A stretch of DNA of 64,000 nucleotides from Symbiodinium natans (GCA_905221605.1 CAJNDS010002162.1:167834-231833); one strand, 5' to 3'; numbered from the stretch's first letter, positions 32,470-44,599 are shown. Notes: generated from the letters alone by a model not told the origin. Numbers and translations: made by a program.

Positions 32470-32906
32470 CTGCGAGAAGGAACCAACAAACACTGAAAGG
32501 GCTGCCGCCGCAGACGAAACCCTAAACCCTACTTAGAGATTATATACTTACTTCTATGGGCTTAAATCCCCAAAGCCTCTAAACCCCTAAACCCTGAACC
32601 CTGAACCCTAAACCCAAACCAATTAAACCCCAAACTTGCGCCTCATACACCAGAAGGGCCAGGTCCCGCGCCTGGTCCACGGCTTTCGTGGTGTTTCGAG
32701 TGTCTCAGTGTTTAGGCAAAACTTTGGCGTTTGGGCAGCGTTTAGGGTCAATCCTTGCTAAGGATTGCTGTATAGGGCGGAGGATTGCTGTATAGGGCGG
32801 GAACATCCTAAGTTTAAGATTTAGGGCAGTTCCGGGCATCAATGAAGCATGACGAAGCCATACTCCGAACTCCTTCTCTGCATGTAGCAGGCTTCCCTGT
32901 TCCATC

Positions 32907-34060
32907 CTGCATGGCTTCCATGTGCTCGAAGCAGAACTCAAAGAGCTCATTGTAGAACTCAGACAAGCCAGCAGCAATTTGGGCTCAGGATTCAAGGTGT
33001 GCATGGCGTTGAGGGTGCAGGATAACATAGGATAACTCTGCTCGAAAGAGCCCTCTGCAATGTTGGACGCAGTTGAATTGGGTACCCTTCGTATTGGGCT
33101 ACCTGAACTGTTTGGGTGTGCGTGGTGGGATCCGCAATTAAGTCAAATCGTCCGGGTGTGGTAAGAACATGTCGCGGCGAGCCTTGAAAATTAATTGCTG
33201 GGCCTCGTTGTCCCTTTTGACCTCATCTAAACTCTCCCTTTTGACATCGTGCAAGCCCCGTGGACCGCGTAAAGAGAGCCAAAACCAGCTTCCACTGTTT
33301 GGGGGGGGGGGGGGGGGGGGTGGGACACCCTAAAGCACGTCCAACATTAGCTGTCGAGAAAGCGAACCCCTAAGCCCGAGAAACCTAAACGGCCTCTTTT
33401 AGGGGAAGCAGAAATCCCTTCGTAAACCCTCACCTCCCACAATACAAAACCACAGCCTAAACCCTAACCTATCTCGTCTAGTAGAAGCCTAGACCGTAGA
33501 CAGTAGCCCCTGAAGCCCCAAAACCTGACTCTGAGCGCGCGGCCAGCGAGCCCTGCCCAGTGGCGCGAATGATGCGGAGGACGTCGTGCAGCGCCTGTAG
33601 AGCTCGAGGGTCTAAGGATTTAGGGCCAAATTTAGGGAGGGCTTACGTAAGACTTGGGTTCAGAGCTTTTCGGCTTCTGGGTTCACAGGGTTTGATGGCT
33701 TTTTGCGCAAAGCCCGGAACCCGACATTTATTAACACTTGCCACAGCCTTTACCCTTCAGAAGCTTGAAACACAACAACCTTATGCATCTTAAACTTCAA
33801 ATGAGTCTGTAGACTCAGGGTTTACCTCCATCTCCAAATATCCAAATGCCCCCTACTCATTTGGGGCCCATTGAACCCTAAACATCTCTAAGCCATAAAC
33901 CCCGGATTGATGCTTTTGGGGGGGGGGCCTTACACCTTTGGAGGGCCTCCGGGCCGGGTCGCCCGCGCACGTGGAGAATTACCTGGGCGGCCCGTGCACC
34001 CTGCACGAAGGTGTAAGGTGCGTGGCTTGTGAGTTGTTCTTGGTTCTCCTGCATGCCCAC
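32907..34060 (-). CDS. Unassigned minus-strand exons 32907-32957, 33530-33594, 33983-34060
   Basis: Exon 32907-32957 encodes FYNELFEFCFEHMEAMQ (TGAG acceptor, GA donor). Exon 33530-33594 encodes ALHDVLRIIRATGQGSLAAR after CTCTACAG. Exon 33983-34060 encodes VGMQENQEQLTSHAPYTFVQ and GARAAQ with a CAG|GTAATT donor. All have GC-rich third codon positions. They probably belong to the gene upstream of, or continuous with, gene C. No family recognised. Confidence 0.58.
33059..33349. mobile_element. MITE-like family 3, copy 2, diverged
   Basis: Ends AATGTTGGACG and CGTCCAACATTA. Internal segments match copy 1 in order: CAAATCGTCCGGG, CGCGCCTTT-like, CCCCTTTTGA, ATCTAAACTC and a poly-G run before the right end. 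The length is similar (291 bp). Confidence 0.68.
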
Positions 34061-34247
34061 CTGATCGGAAATGGCCACTGCTCGCAAAGTTCTATGTGCT
34101 TCCCAATGCTTCCTTGCAAGCTTGTACACCAAATGACGTGTTCGACACACACACACATACCCCAAACACCGCAAAGCCCAACCCCCAACCCCCAACCCTC
34201 AAAGCCTGAAGCCCCTGAAGCCCCTGAAGCCCTGAAGCCCTAAATTC

Positions 34248-35939
34248 GTGGCCCCCCGGCCGGAGACACCACGTCCCGCAAGGGAAGTCGAAGGCGGAGA
34301 GCCACAAAGGCTTCTGCCAAGTCTGCAATGTCCTGGCTTTCGCTCTCAGGTCTGGGCTTCAGGGTTTCGGGTTGCTTCAGGATTCGGGGCGCCCGATTCT
34401 TAAGGGAAAGCTTGAGAGAAAGCCCTACTGCCCCTCCACCCTGTGAGCCCTCTAACCCTAGAAACGCTAGAAACCCTATAAACCCCGTAAACCCTTCACG
34501 CCCTGTAAACACTGTAAACGCTATAAATCCTATGAATCCTATAAACTGTCTAAAACCTCTACACCCTGTAAACCCTGTAAACCCTATAAACCCTATAAAC
34601 CCCGTAAACCCTATAAAGCCTATAAACCCTATAAAGCCTATAAACCCCATAAACCCTATAAACCTCATAAACCCCTAAACCCTGATGCCTAAACCCTATA
34701 AACCCTAAACCCTAAACCCTGAAGCCTAAACCCTCTAAACCCTAAACCCTAAACCCTAAACCCTAAATCCTAAACCCTAAACCCTAAACCCTAAACCCTA
34801 AACCCTAAACCCTAAACCCTAAGCCCCGAACCCGTGGGCCGCCTGGAGTTGGGCCTCCCTCGCGAGGCCGAGACTCCTTCCAACCTCGCTCGGGGCAGCT
34901 CGGGAGGTCGTCGGCGGATTTCGGGGCGTCGATGCTTCGTTTTCGGGTCAAGGGTTTAGGGTTCGGGTTTTCGGGTTCCGGGTTTTAGGTAGGGTTTTAC
35001 AGGGCTTTAGAGGGTTCTCTGGTTTTGATGGTGGCTCTCGCGGGTCTCGGAGGTTTTTGTTCAGGGCTTATGGGGTTATTGGGTTATAGGGCTTGTTACG
35101 GTTTTTGGGACTTTGGGGATTAGCTGCTTCAGGAACAAAGCCGAGGATGCAGAGGCGCTCTGATACGGAGGCGACCTGACTAAGATCTAGACCCCTAATC
35201 AATAAACCCTAAACCCAGTCCGTACTGCAAACGGTTGATGTCACGCCAAAGCACAGGCTCTGTCGTGCTTATACCGCTTGTTTTGTTGAATAGGCCCTTA
35301 TAAACAAAGAAGGGGAGCATTTATGCGAGCAACTATCCCAAAGCACAACTGCATGGCTGCTTGCTAACTCCAACCCTAAGCTGAACCTTCCGCTTGCTAC
35401 TGATGCTACTGAGCTCAAGTCCATCAAACTCAGACCCACAGCCCCCACCTTCGCAGAATGTCTCGAAAGAAACACTGCTTCCGAGGGCACTTTTACCCCC
35501 AAACTCTGCCAATCGTAGGGCCTGTCGGGTTGTCGTTCCCTATGAGCCCTAAACCCGAAAACCTAAAAACCTCAGAACCTTGCGCGCAGTCTTTTTTGCG
35601 CCCTCAGAAAGGCTCGTGGCCGCTCTTCGGCCCAAGCCCAGCAAGGCGCTACTGAGCTGGAAGCCCCATATTCAGGGCCCATAGGGATAGGGTGGGGAAT
35701 TATATGTATAGTAAAAGTGCATATTTTAATTATGTATATATATATATATATATATTATGTAACTCCAGACTATGTGGAGTGCAGAGTTTTGCGTTCACTG
35801 TGCCTCCGATTGTGGGTCCAGGGTGTGGGTCCGGGGTTGAAGTTGATGAGAAATTTTCTTGAACATACGGATCCCGCGTTGCTACTTCTCGGTCTGAGCT
35901 GGCAAATCCGTGGCTTGGCCATGAGATCAACACCGGAGC
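34248..35939 (-). CDS. Unassigned exons 34248-34332, 34825-34934, 35799-35939
   Basis: Exon 34248-34332 encodes DIADLAEAFVALRLRLPLRD and VVSPAGGP with a GA donor before TTTAGGGC. Exon 34825-34934 encodes STPRNPPTTSRAAPSEVGRS and then REAQLQAAHG, ending at a GC donor followed by TTAGGGTTTAGGG. Exon 35799-35939 (GTACATAG acceptor) encodes SGVDLMAKPRICQLRPRSSN and KFLINFNPGP; its 3' edge is less sure. Between the first two lies a long degenerate CCCTATAAA-type array. Confidence 0.52.
34436..34838. repeat. Degenerate CCCTATAAA/CCCTGTAAA to CCCTAAA array
   Basis: The left part is a 9-base variant (CCCTATAAA, CCCTGTAAA, CCCCGTAAA). The right part passes into regular CCCTAAA. The 9-base unit keeps a codon frame, so an apparent Asn-Pro-Ile or Gly-Phe-Ile repeat protein appears on each strand; I treat that as an artefact. 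Confidence 0.85.
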
Positions 35940-36180
35940 CTATGTACACACACATGCCACGTGGGCAGCTTTCCGGTTAACCAGGCCACCTCGAACTACC
36001 CGTTTAATGGTTTCCCAACGGCCTAGTTCGGGAACCCGAACCCTAAACCCTAAAACCCTAAACCCTAAACCCTGAACCCTGAAGCCTGAAGCCTAAGGCC
36101 CTAAACCCTTAACCCTAAACCCTAACCATCGAAAACAGCCCACCTGGCACACGTGACTAAATCGAAAGACGCTATGTCAC

Positions 36181-37741
36181 CGCACTCTCTGCAGCTGTGG
36201 ACGCCTGTATCTCCGAGAGCAGCAGCTGGTACGTCTCCTTCTCTTGCGGCTAGGTTTAGGGTTTAGGGTTTAGGGTTTAGGGTTTAGGGTTTAGGGTTTA
36301 GGGTTTAGGGTTTAGGGTTTAGGGTTTAGGGTTTAGGGTTTAGGGTTTGGGGTTTAGGGTTTAGGGTTTAGGGTTGAGGGTTCAGGGTTCAGGGTTTAGG
36401 GTGCATAAGCTTTACCATTCAGCGTGAGGGTTTGGGGGAAGGTCGGAGGGTCAAAACCAAGTCCTACAGTCGTACACCACCAAACCGAACCACAAGCAGT
36501 TGGCCGCAACTCTGCTGCGGAGAATGCCAAATCGCAAGCACCAAGCCCTGAACAGCATTCCCAACAAAGGCGAACAAGGACGCAAACACACACAGACACA
36601 GAGAGAGAGAGAGAGACTTACACTTACACTTACACTTACACTTGCACTTGCACTTGCACTTGCACTTGCACTTGCACTTGCACTTGCACTTGCACTTGCA
36701 AATAGAAACACACAAAAAAACAACAACAAACAAGACTAGGCCGCTCCAAGCAGACTTCAGCGCAGATGCCCGGCTCCTGGAAAGCTTCCTCCTCTGTTCG
36801 GCTCCTAAGTTGCTGCTCGAGTGCCCCTGTACACCCTAAGCCCTGATCGAAGAGTGCCAAAAACACCCCACCCTAAACCCTAAACCCTAAACCCTAAACC
36901 CTAAACTTTGGCTTTTTGTTTTCTCTTGCTTGTTGCCAGAGACGGAGTCGACACCTCAAGCCCCAACACCCGGACACCAAAGCCCGGAAAGGAACCACCA
37001 CCACCCTGCGTCTGTCGGTTTAGGGTTTAGGGTCTAGGGGTTTTGGGAGTTTCTGGCCCTCGGGGTCGAGGGGGCCCATTTTTGATCTTTTGTTTTGGGG
37101 GTGGGCGTCTGCGTCTCGCGCCTCCGATGCCCCGAGCTGGCAGCCGCTGAGCCCACAGGCCTGGAGGTGGAACAGAAGAGCCGCAGGGTTGAGGGTTTTA
37201 GCACATGAAACCCCTATAAACATCTATAAACCCCTACAAACCCCTATAAACTCGATACCACACAGATCCTAACGCGCCTATCAACTCCCGAATCCTAAAC
37301 CAAGTGCTCTGCCTTGCTCTGACTGAACTGGGAGGCGCTGGGTTCATGGTCATAGGGGCAAAGTTTAGGGTTGAGGGATTAGGGTTTAGGGTTGAGGGTT
37401 TAGGGTTGAGGGATTAGGGTTTAGGGTTGCAAGTCAAAAGACGCAGATGCAGCAAAGCTTCCTGAAACCTAAGCCTGGGACGGAAAACTAAACCACCCTA
37501 ACACGCGAAACCCTAACCTCCGACCATCTACGCCCCTACAACAAGCCCCTCAGAACCCTTCAAACTATAAACCCCAGACCCAAAAATCATAAACCCTAAA
37601 CCCTATGAACCAACCATAAACCCCAATTAAGCCCCTGAGCCCTAAAACCCTAAAACCTACACAGCCCATTCAAGACACCCTGGGCTACTTACGAGGGCTG
37701 CTGAGCCGAGGCTGGCACTCCGGTTCAAGGACCGTGCGCCT
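36181..37741 (-). CDS. Unassigned exons 36181-36240, 36756-36826, about 37065-37160, 37431-37461, 37693-37741
   Basis: Exon 36181-36240 encodes KETYQLLLSEIQASTAAESA with a GCG|GTGACA donor. Exon 36756-36826 encodes ALEQQLRSRTEEEAFQEPGI. Exon about 37065-37160 (CCACCTCCAG acceptor) encodes ACGLSGCQLGASEARDADAH. Exon 37431-37461 encodes EALLHLRLLT and ends at a GC donor followed by AACCCTAAACCC. Exon 37693-37741 encodes RRTVLEPECQPRLSSP with a GTAAGT donor. A possible further exon near 36465-36521 reads VAANCLWFGLVVYDC. Each has plausible splice sites; phases between them were not proven. Confidence 0.55.
36252..36402. repeat. TTTAGGG array
   Basis: About 20 copies, ending in degenerate TTGAGGG and TTCAGGG units. 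It directly flanks the exon 36181-36240. Confidence 0.88.
36612..36700. repeat. Hexanucleotide (ACTTAC)n/(ACTTGC)n
   Basis: About 4 ACTTAC units followed by about 11 ACTTGC units after a short (GA)n run. Confidence 0.88.
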
Positions 37742-38715
37742 CTACAAGGATACCGTTCTTTTTTTTTTTTTTTTTTTTGGGGGGGGGGGGGGGGAGGGGG
37801 AGGTTTACAGGGTTTAGGGTTGAGGAACTTCGTGTTGAATATTTCTAGGGTTGAGGGTCTAGGTTTAGAGGGTTTGGGGTTCTCTTGTCTGGGGCTTAGG
37901 GATTAGAGCTTAGGGTTTAGCGGCGGGGTTGCAGGTTTCGAGGGTTTCGAGGTGCTTTTTTTCTTTGTTTTTTGGGGGGGAGGGGGGAGTACCCGAACAG
38001 GGTTATACATGGGTTATGCTCTATTTAGGGGCACGAGCAGGGGCTTCGAATTTGGAAAGTTGTCTTTAAGGTTCAGGACTGAAGGGAGTAGGGGCTTAGG
38101 AATGAGGCTCAGGGTTGAGTGTTTTGGAGTTGAGGCTTTCGTGCTGCGGGTCAAGGGCTTCAGGTTCAGGGTTCAGGGACTAATGGCTGGGTTCAATGCT
38201 TTGCGCAAGGCCTGGGTGCAGGGTTCAACAAGACGACCTGCCTCACAGCGCAGCGATGGGAGGCTCTGCTTGGGGGGGGGGGGGGGGTAGTAACTATATC
38301 GGACCCCATTGATTTGGCCTCCTTTCAAAACGACCTCCATTTAGAACAGCCGCCACTTGACAGTCTGAACAAATCCAACTTCTTTGGCCTTCCACGCCAA
38401 AGAACCCAAAGAGGTCATCAGTCCCAGCCGCCTACGTTCAGCCCACCACCCACACCTTCGTGCCCATCAGCTCCCTAAACCGGCCCGAAAACCTAAACCT
38501 CAAAGCCCCAGCCCTCAAAAAACACGAACAAAAAAAAAACACCCCAAAGCCCCCCCCCCCCCCCCCGGCAAAAAAAAAAAAAAGGGTTGAAGCTTGAAGC
38601 CTGTCCAGGATGGTCTGCCACTTTTGACGGAGGTCCGCCAGGGACTCCTGTAGATCTTTTTTTCGGAGTGTAACATGGGGGGGCCTTACTAATTGGAACA
38701 GGGTCTTGGGGGGTC

Positions 38716-38840
38716 ATTATAGCATATATATATATATATATATATAATACATATATATATAAATGGACCATAAGGTGTATATATATATATATATATAATA
38801 CATATATATATATATATATATAAATGGACCATAAGGGAAT
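38716..38840. repeat. Tandem duplicate of an (AT)n-containing unit
   Basis: (AT)n followed by ATACATATATATAAATGGACC and ATAAGG occurs twice in a row, a duplication of about 60 bp. Simple (AT)n tracts also occur at 1198-1220, 21717-21747, 35735-35756, 45825-45912 and 53401-53428. Confidence 0.75.
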
Positions 38841-39138
38841 ACTATTAGTTAGTATTTATTCCGACCCCTATACTAGCCTCGTAGGACTTCGTGACTGCAG
38901 GATGACGAACATGGGGAGGGGATGAGGATTGAGGGTTCAGGGCGATCGAGGAGGGATCCATGAGGCCTCGGCTAGCGTGCTGTTTGCTGTTTTGGCTTAT
39001 AGGGTTCAGGGCTTAGGGCCTTGGGCCTTACAGGGTTTAGGGTTCAGGAGTTCGAGGAGAATTCTTGGTAGGATGCCAGGTCTACTTTCCCGGTCGGAGG
39101 TCTGCACCGTGAGTCATGGTCTTTCGGGCTCTTTCAAC

Positions 39139-39187
39139 CTGGTGCGGGAAACGTGGAAGCTCCTCAAGAAGGTCTTCGGAAAAATCC
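39139..39187 (-). CDS. Unassigned exon
   Basis: A 49 bp frame with a GTTGTGCAG acceptor and an AG|GTTGAA donor encodes IFPKTFLRSFHVSRT. The plus-strand frame over the same bases is longer, but it lacks splice support and runs into low-complexity proline codons. Confidence 0.45.
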
Positions 39188-40122
39188 CTGCACAACCTTT
39201 AAGATCAACCCATACACACTTCAGTCTTATAGCCCCCCGTATACCCCCTTATACCCCCCTTATACAGCTATGTCACCGGCCTGCGCCAAGTTCTTGGCTC
39301 GGTCGTCTCCGCTGAGGTTCTTGAGCCTGATTTGGTGTGGGGGGGGGGGGGAGGATTCTAGAGACAACCTTCCCCCCGTGCGAGGAGAGCGCCTGTTTTA
39401 TGTCTAGTGGGGTCTGTACGGCGATCTCGGGTACAAAGGCTGCAGGTTCAGAACCTTATCTGAAACCCTACATCTTGAGCCCTGAACAAAGACTCCTGGC
39501 TGTGGGGGTCTAGCATATGTAGGGTGCCGGTGCTGCAAAAATGCGCTTCATTTCCCCGGAGAACTTCTGAGCTCTGCACGCGAAACCCTAAACCGGACTT
39601 CCTGTTGCAGCCCTCTACACACCCTAAACCCTAAACCCGAAACGCTAAACCCAAAAAACCCTAAACCCTTGACCCCCTGGCCTGGCCAAGTCCAGGGGAG
39701 AGGCGTTCTCGCCTTGCGAAGCAATGTCGATGATGTGGGAGGTTGGTGCTGCGGTAAAGACGATAAAGCCTTTGTCAGATAAAGCCTTTGTCAACGACAA
39801 ATCTCTAAACGTCCAAGCCCCCAAATTTCTCAACCACTGAAATCAGTGACTTCCCTTGAAAAAGTCGAATTTGAGGCTTCCCTCACTGAAGGCTTTCGTG
39901 TTTAGCTAAGTTTAGGGCTTTGGCGCTTTCGACACTATGTTCTGTCGGTTTAGGGTTTAGGGTTTAGGCTTTAGGGTTTAGGCCTTCGGGTTTAAGGTCT
40001 CCCGCCCTGCCACTGCCACAAGACCACCGCATCTTCAAACATCTCCAAAGATCGGATGTTTCGGCTGAAGAGGGCCGAGGAACCCAAAGACCTGGACCCC
40101 AAGCCCTTGACCAGAAACACTC

Positions 40123-40380
40123 CTAGACCCTAAACCCTAAACCCTAAACCCTGAACCCTAAACCCTAAACCCTGAACCCTGAATCCTAAACCCTAAAGGG
40201 GGACCATGATGTAGCGCACTATGCTTCCCTGAGCTCTGGCCCCTAGAGGACTTGCTTCAAACCCGACCATAGGTTTCGGCGATCAACGGGGCCTTGCCCT
40301 AAGCCCTAAGCCCTAAGCCCTAAGCCCTAAGCCCTAAGCCCTAAGCCCTATAAGCCCTAAGCCCTAAGCCCTATAAACCC
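40123..40380. repeat. CCCTAAA and CCCTAAG arrays
   Basis: CCCTAAA/CCCTGAA at 40123-40200 and a purer CCCTAAG array at 40297-40380, separated by about 100 bp of unique sequence. Confidence 0.82.
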
Positions 40381-40513
40381 TTTTGGGCACCCTTCAGCCT
40401 TATGTACCCGGGCCCTACAAGCAAGCAACTTCTGTGGCCATGTATGTGTGGCAACTGAGAAGCCGCTGTTCGGGCTTCTTGCTACGAGTCCTCGTTTCAT
40501 TGAAGCAGATATT

Positions 40514-40586
40514 TTGGGATGTTCCTCCTAATTCTAGTAGGGCCTTACTACGGCCCCGAGTATAATCCCTACCAAGAACATCCCAA
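40514..40586. mobile_element. MITE-like family 1 copy, short
   Basis: Ends TTGGGATGTTCCTCCTAA and AAGAACATCCCAA with GGCCCCGAGTATAATCCC inside. Confidence 0.55.
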
Positions 40587-40963
40587 CTCAGATACTCCAA
40601 ATCAGGGGTCCGAAACAAGCAGTTTTACGCTGCTGGGGGCTCCCGCCGACCAGCTCCTCTCGCACTGAGCTCAGCCGCTCCGCCCCTTCACGGACCTCTC
40701 GGCTTCGAATGCTTTTGCTCGTTCCACCCCCCCCACCCTCCAAAAAAAAAACATCAAAAACAGAAACCAATGATAACTATGCCCCTTCAGGGTAACAATA
40801 TTACTACCACCCCCCCACCCCCCCACGCAAAAAAAAAAAAGATAATAATCATAAAAGCCGCATCGGGGGCGCCAGGTCGACAACTCCCGTGCCTTCTCCT
40901 CGAGCCGCTGCGAGGCACGGTCCATCTTCAGGAAGCTCTTCAGCTGCTGCGGGAGCCCCTGCT

Positions 40964-41061
40964 GCCAGGATGGGCGTTTTTTCCCCTTTTAATTATGCCT
41001 TAAAAAGGCCCTGTTGCAGGGGTTGATTCTGGGGATTCCACAGCCCAATAGCCCATCCTGG
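40964..41061. mobile_element. MITE-like family 2 copy
   Basis: Ends CCAGGATGGGCGTTTTT and CAATAGCCCATCCTGG. The inner bases AAAAAGGCCCTGT match the 51.1 kb copy. Confidence 0.65.
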
Positions 41062-41349
41062 GGGGGGACAAGGCCGAGGTGTTTAAGGTGGGCTTGGTGT
41101 CTGGAGATTTAGGGTGGTAGGATTGAGGGGTCTTAGGGTTCAGGGTTTCAGGGCTTAGGGTTTGGGGGTTTATAGGGTTTAAAGTCTTAGGTTCGTTGCT
41201 TGGTTGGTTGGTGTGCTTAGGGTTCTCAAGGTTTCGCGCGTTTGCCAGGTTTTTTAAGGTGAGTTGATACACACCTGCATGTCTGTGCGCATGTGCTTGA
41301 ATTTTATACATCTCCATGAACCAAGAACGCGATTTTGTGAACACCTCAC

Positions 41350-41512
41350 GCATAATCGATAACCCACAAACCAGCAACCAGGACCCTCATATTGGCCTCT
41401 TCCGAGTAGGGTTCTCCGGTACTCCTGGATGCAGAAGCGTTGAGGGCTTCATAGCTGCAAAGTGCTATGAACGCACCAAAACAGAGCTCATCAAGCATGA
41501 CTTGGAACGCAT
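41350..41512 (-). CDS. Unassigned exon, about 54 codons
   Basis: The frame reads AFQVMLDELCFGAFIALCSY, EALNASASRSTGEPYSEEAN and MRVLVAGLWVIDY. The donor is GC|GTGAGG, near consensus, and the acceptor is GGGGAAAAG. The composition alternates amphipathic and hydrophobic segments. No family recognised. It lies about 290 bp from an inverted-repeat element at 40964-41061. Confidence 0.62.
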
Positions 41513-41942
41513 CTTTTCCCCGTAGTCCCTAACGTTAAGTCTCCAATCTTCAACTGAAATACCTCATTCTCAATCCTACGACTTGGAGTGTAGCCCTAGA
41601 CCCTAAGCCCTATAAGCCCTAAACCCTAAACCCTAAACTAAACCCTAAACGCAAGTCCGCTATACCCCCCCCCCCCCCCCCCCCCCCCCAAGAGCTACTC
41701 AGGGTGCGGCATGGCCAAGGACTGTGCACCTAAGTGCCACAAGAATGACACTGCACATGTTTGAGTGCCACTGTGGAGCACAGGTATTTGGTCTCGGTAA
41801 GGTGTCAAGAATAACTGTAAACATTGCATAGTTTGAACAGAGGAATGAAGGCGGGAAAATCTTTGCGTGAACAGTGAGGAGCTGTTTTCGCACACCTGGT
41901 GGGCCAGGCAGAAAGTGTTCCATCTCATCTGGGGTCAGTGCT

Positions 41943-41984
41943 TGCCATTGTGACAGTACAACTGTCGCAAGAACAGGCGTAGCT
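41943..41984 (-). CDS. Short unassigned exon
   Basis: After a TCTCCCTCCCAG acceptor the frame encodes LRLFLRQLYCHN and reaches a GC donor (AATG|GCAAGC). Open frames at 41695-41928 continue downstream in two phases (for example QLLTVHAKIFPPSF) and one of them is probably the next exon, but I could not decide which. Edges are approximate. Confidence 0.4.
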
Positions 41985-42408
41985 GGGAGGGAGATAACTT
42001 AGGAGGCGGGAAGTCACATCTTGGGTACGCAAAATATATCGCATAAAAAGGGGCTCAGTCGGGCCATCAAGCTTGTAAATGAGGACCGAACTGAAACATA
42101 AAATCTTCAATTTGGGGCTGTATAAAATGCCGCTGGGAATCGGCTTGTCCCTGAAAGTGTTATCTTTTTGATTTTTTAAACCTTGCAGCGTTTGCACACA
42201 AAACACAATATTATCGACTAGAACTCTTGCCGTTTTACAGTGTTTGCAGACATTCCAAAGCCAACATCGAGCCGACAGCCGTGGGTTTCAAGGGTTTGCC
42301 GGGGAGTCGGAGTCCTTGAAACAGATGAGGCCTTGGGAGCGCTCCCTCCCTCTCGCTCGCTCTCGCTCTCTCTCCCTCCCTCTCTCTCTCTCTCTCACTC
42401 TCCCTCTC

Positions 42409-42447
<39 letters not shown>

Positions 42448-42953
42448 TCCCTCTTTATTTATATTAATATTTACATGTATATGTATATAATATATAAATA
42501 TATATGTATATATTTATTTATTTAAATAAATAAACATGTATATCTATATGATTATATATATATATATATGCGCAAAGCCTCTTGACTATAACTCTGCCAT
42601 CGACATCTGGGCATTCTCTGGCATAGTCTTACAGCGTTTGTGTACTAACTGCGGGCACACATCTTCAACTCTGGGAATGGTCCAGGATGGTCCAGGTCCT
42701 TCAACAGACCCCATCGTGAACGCAATGTTATCGTGCTGGTTATCGTTCTGCTATCATTTTCGACCAAAGCGACGGTTTGGGCTCTTACTCTGAACCCGGG
42801 CCAAAGCCCTTAAAACACGTTGCAAAGCGTTGCAAAGCACAGCCATTGTACCGCACGCTTCCAGACAACAAAAACCCTGCCTTTTGTTATCGTGTTGTTT
42901 ACTCATCATCGCTTTGCAAGCTAAATGCTACTCGGGCGCATTCCTTTCTAAAC

Positions 42954-43237
42954 CGCAAGACGCTTTTTCACAACCGCACTTGGCTTTAAGAGGCTCCCCA
43001 AGCATAAATGATGCGAAGGGTCGGGGCACGGATGGCATTTGGGTAGGGCTGCATCAAGATGTTGCATGCTGAGTCTCGGAACACATATGGAGGATGAACC
43101 GTCCCCGAAGCCTTCAAATTTCAAACGAACGCTCACAGCCTTCGTTTGCCTGAGGAAGCCACTAGCTCTGCGCGAGAGGTTATCATCCTCCGGCGCGTCG
43201 TCTGGCGCATGCTCCTGCGGAGCTTCCACCCTCAATC
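42954..43237 (-). CDS. Unassigned long exon, 95 codons, charged
   Basis: The exon begins after CTGTAG and reads VEAPQEHAPDDAPEDDNLSR, then RASGFLRQTKAVSVRLKFEG and FGDGSSSICVPRLSMQHL, ending near KPSAVVKKRLA at a GTTTAG donor. Third positions are GC-rich throughout. The acidic run followed by SRRASGF looks like a kinase-phosphorylatable linker, which is a guess. The strength of the coding signal is well above the neighbourhood. Confidence 0.66.
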
Positions 43238-43287
43238 CTACAGAACCCTGCCTTGAAAACCCGAAAGACTGATTTTTGATCTGTAAC

Positions 43288-43927
43288 TTCCTTGAGCATG
43301 CGGATCAAAGCAGTAACCCAGCAAAAAAGCTTCGGGCTCTTCAGCCGAAGTCTTTAGTCTGTCGCACCGAAAGATGGGGCACCTTGCTCCAAGATTACAG
43401 GGCTTCTGAGGTTGTAAGTGGCTTAGGGTCCAGGATTTTGGGTCCACAGAGTGTGAAGTTCGGTTGTGCAGGATGGCAGCTACCATGAGTGGCAGGCAGC
43501 AGGACATTGACGTCCTCGGTTGCATGTATGCGTCGCTGCTGTTCTTATCGCACAAACTCCTGGTGTGAGAAAGCCATGTAAGCCTCAGCGCAAAGAACTA
43601 TCAGAGATCATCTCTGGCTGGCCAGGATTCGACAAGCCCTCAGAGCGGCTACTGTGTTCGAGATTGAAAGGCTTCAGATGTGTCTTCGTCCACGCGTAGC
43701 TGTTTGGGTAGGACGATCTTCGGTGGACCGGAGCATTGAGTGTCTAGGGCTTTGAACTCGTACGAGAATTCATAGCTACGAGCCGCGCTCGCAACCCTTA
43801 ATGATTTGCTTCAACAACCAAATTGGGATGCCCCTTCTCAGCACAGTCGGACAGAATCCTCTTCGTCATCGTCCATGGCGAAGTCACGCTGGCCTGCGTC
43901 CACGAGTGTTCTCAGGTCCTTAACTCG
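43288..43927 (-). CDS. Unassigned exons 43843-43927, about 43585-43745, 43484-43538, 43288-43405
   Basis: Exon 43843-43927 (TTTTGTCTTAG acceptor) encodes RVKDLRTLVDAGQRDFAMDD then DEEDSVRL, ending at a GC donor. Exon about 43585-43745 encodes TLNAPVHRRSSYPNSYAWTK to SNPGQPEMISDSSLR, then a TGA or GC donor. Exon 43484-43538 encodes QRRIHATEDVNVLLPATH with an ATG|GTAGCT donor. Exon 43288-43405 encodes KPCNLGARCPIFRCDRLKTS then EEPEAFLLGYCFDPHAQ. Together with 42954-43237 they are the densest exon cluster of the window. No family recognised. Confidence 0.58.
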
Positions 43928-44196
43928 CTAAGACAAAAAACCCATCTAACACTAACCGCAAAACCATGACAAAATCTGGACCCCTCAAACTACTTCCCCC
44001 CCCCCCCCCCCCCCCCCCCCCCCCACCCAAAAAAAATCTTACAACAATATTGTCTTCCAGGGGTCTCGTAGGTATGTATATATATATACATAGGTATATA
44101 AGCTCGGCAACCCAGTAGGGGTTATCTGCAAGGCTCATACACTGTCATACACTTGCCTCATTTGGGGCTTGGGGGGGGCTCCCCATCGGGCCTATC

Positions 44197-44251
44197 ATGC
44201 GGGCAGCGGCAGTGGCGGCGCGCTTCCCAGTCCGGGTCTGCTTCTTGGCCT
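44197..44251 (-). CDS. Unassigned basic exon
   Basis: After TATGAAG the frame encodes EAKKQTRTGKRAATAAARM. Almost every codon ends in G or C. It is a strongly basic helix, like a nucleic-acid-binding or linker segment. A GA donor (AT|GATAGG) is possible but the 3' edge is not certain. A second basic frame at about 44420-44553 (DVIVSACARRLGSRAGRHKD) may be another exon. Confidence 0.5.
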
Positions 44252-44599
44252 CTTCATAGAGAGCGCACGAAATTATATCGTTACAATATCAGACTAATGA
44301 AGTTGTACTCGTAGTACTAGCAACATACAAATTCTTCGCCTCGGCTTCCTGCCGAGAAGCGTTTTGGAGCCCCCCCCCCCCGACCGCCAACAACCCCCCC
44401 ACCCCACCCCTTTCCCTGAACCCTTCCTCCCATTTTGTTGCAGAAACCCTCTTTCCTCCTTTCCTGTCCTTATGCCGGCCGGCCCGGCTGCCGAGACGAC
44501 GCGCGCAAGCGCTTACAATTACATCCTTGTAAAGAACAAGGGACTGCAAACCTGACTTCAGCACTCTCTGTCTCTGTCCCACATCGGAGGCAATGCTTG

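Noticed and set aside
34240-34678. Repeat proteins with Gly-Phe-Ile or Asn-Pro-Ile units
   Set aside because: They arise from the 9-base variant of the CCCTAAA repeat on either strand.
42571-42640. Plus-strand phrase YNSAIDIWAFSGIVLQ resembling protein kinase subdomain IX
   Set aside because: The spacing to the conserved Gly is off by one, no other kinase motifs are nearby, and the minus strand has a competing frame. Worth a quick profile search only.
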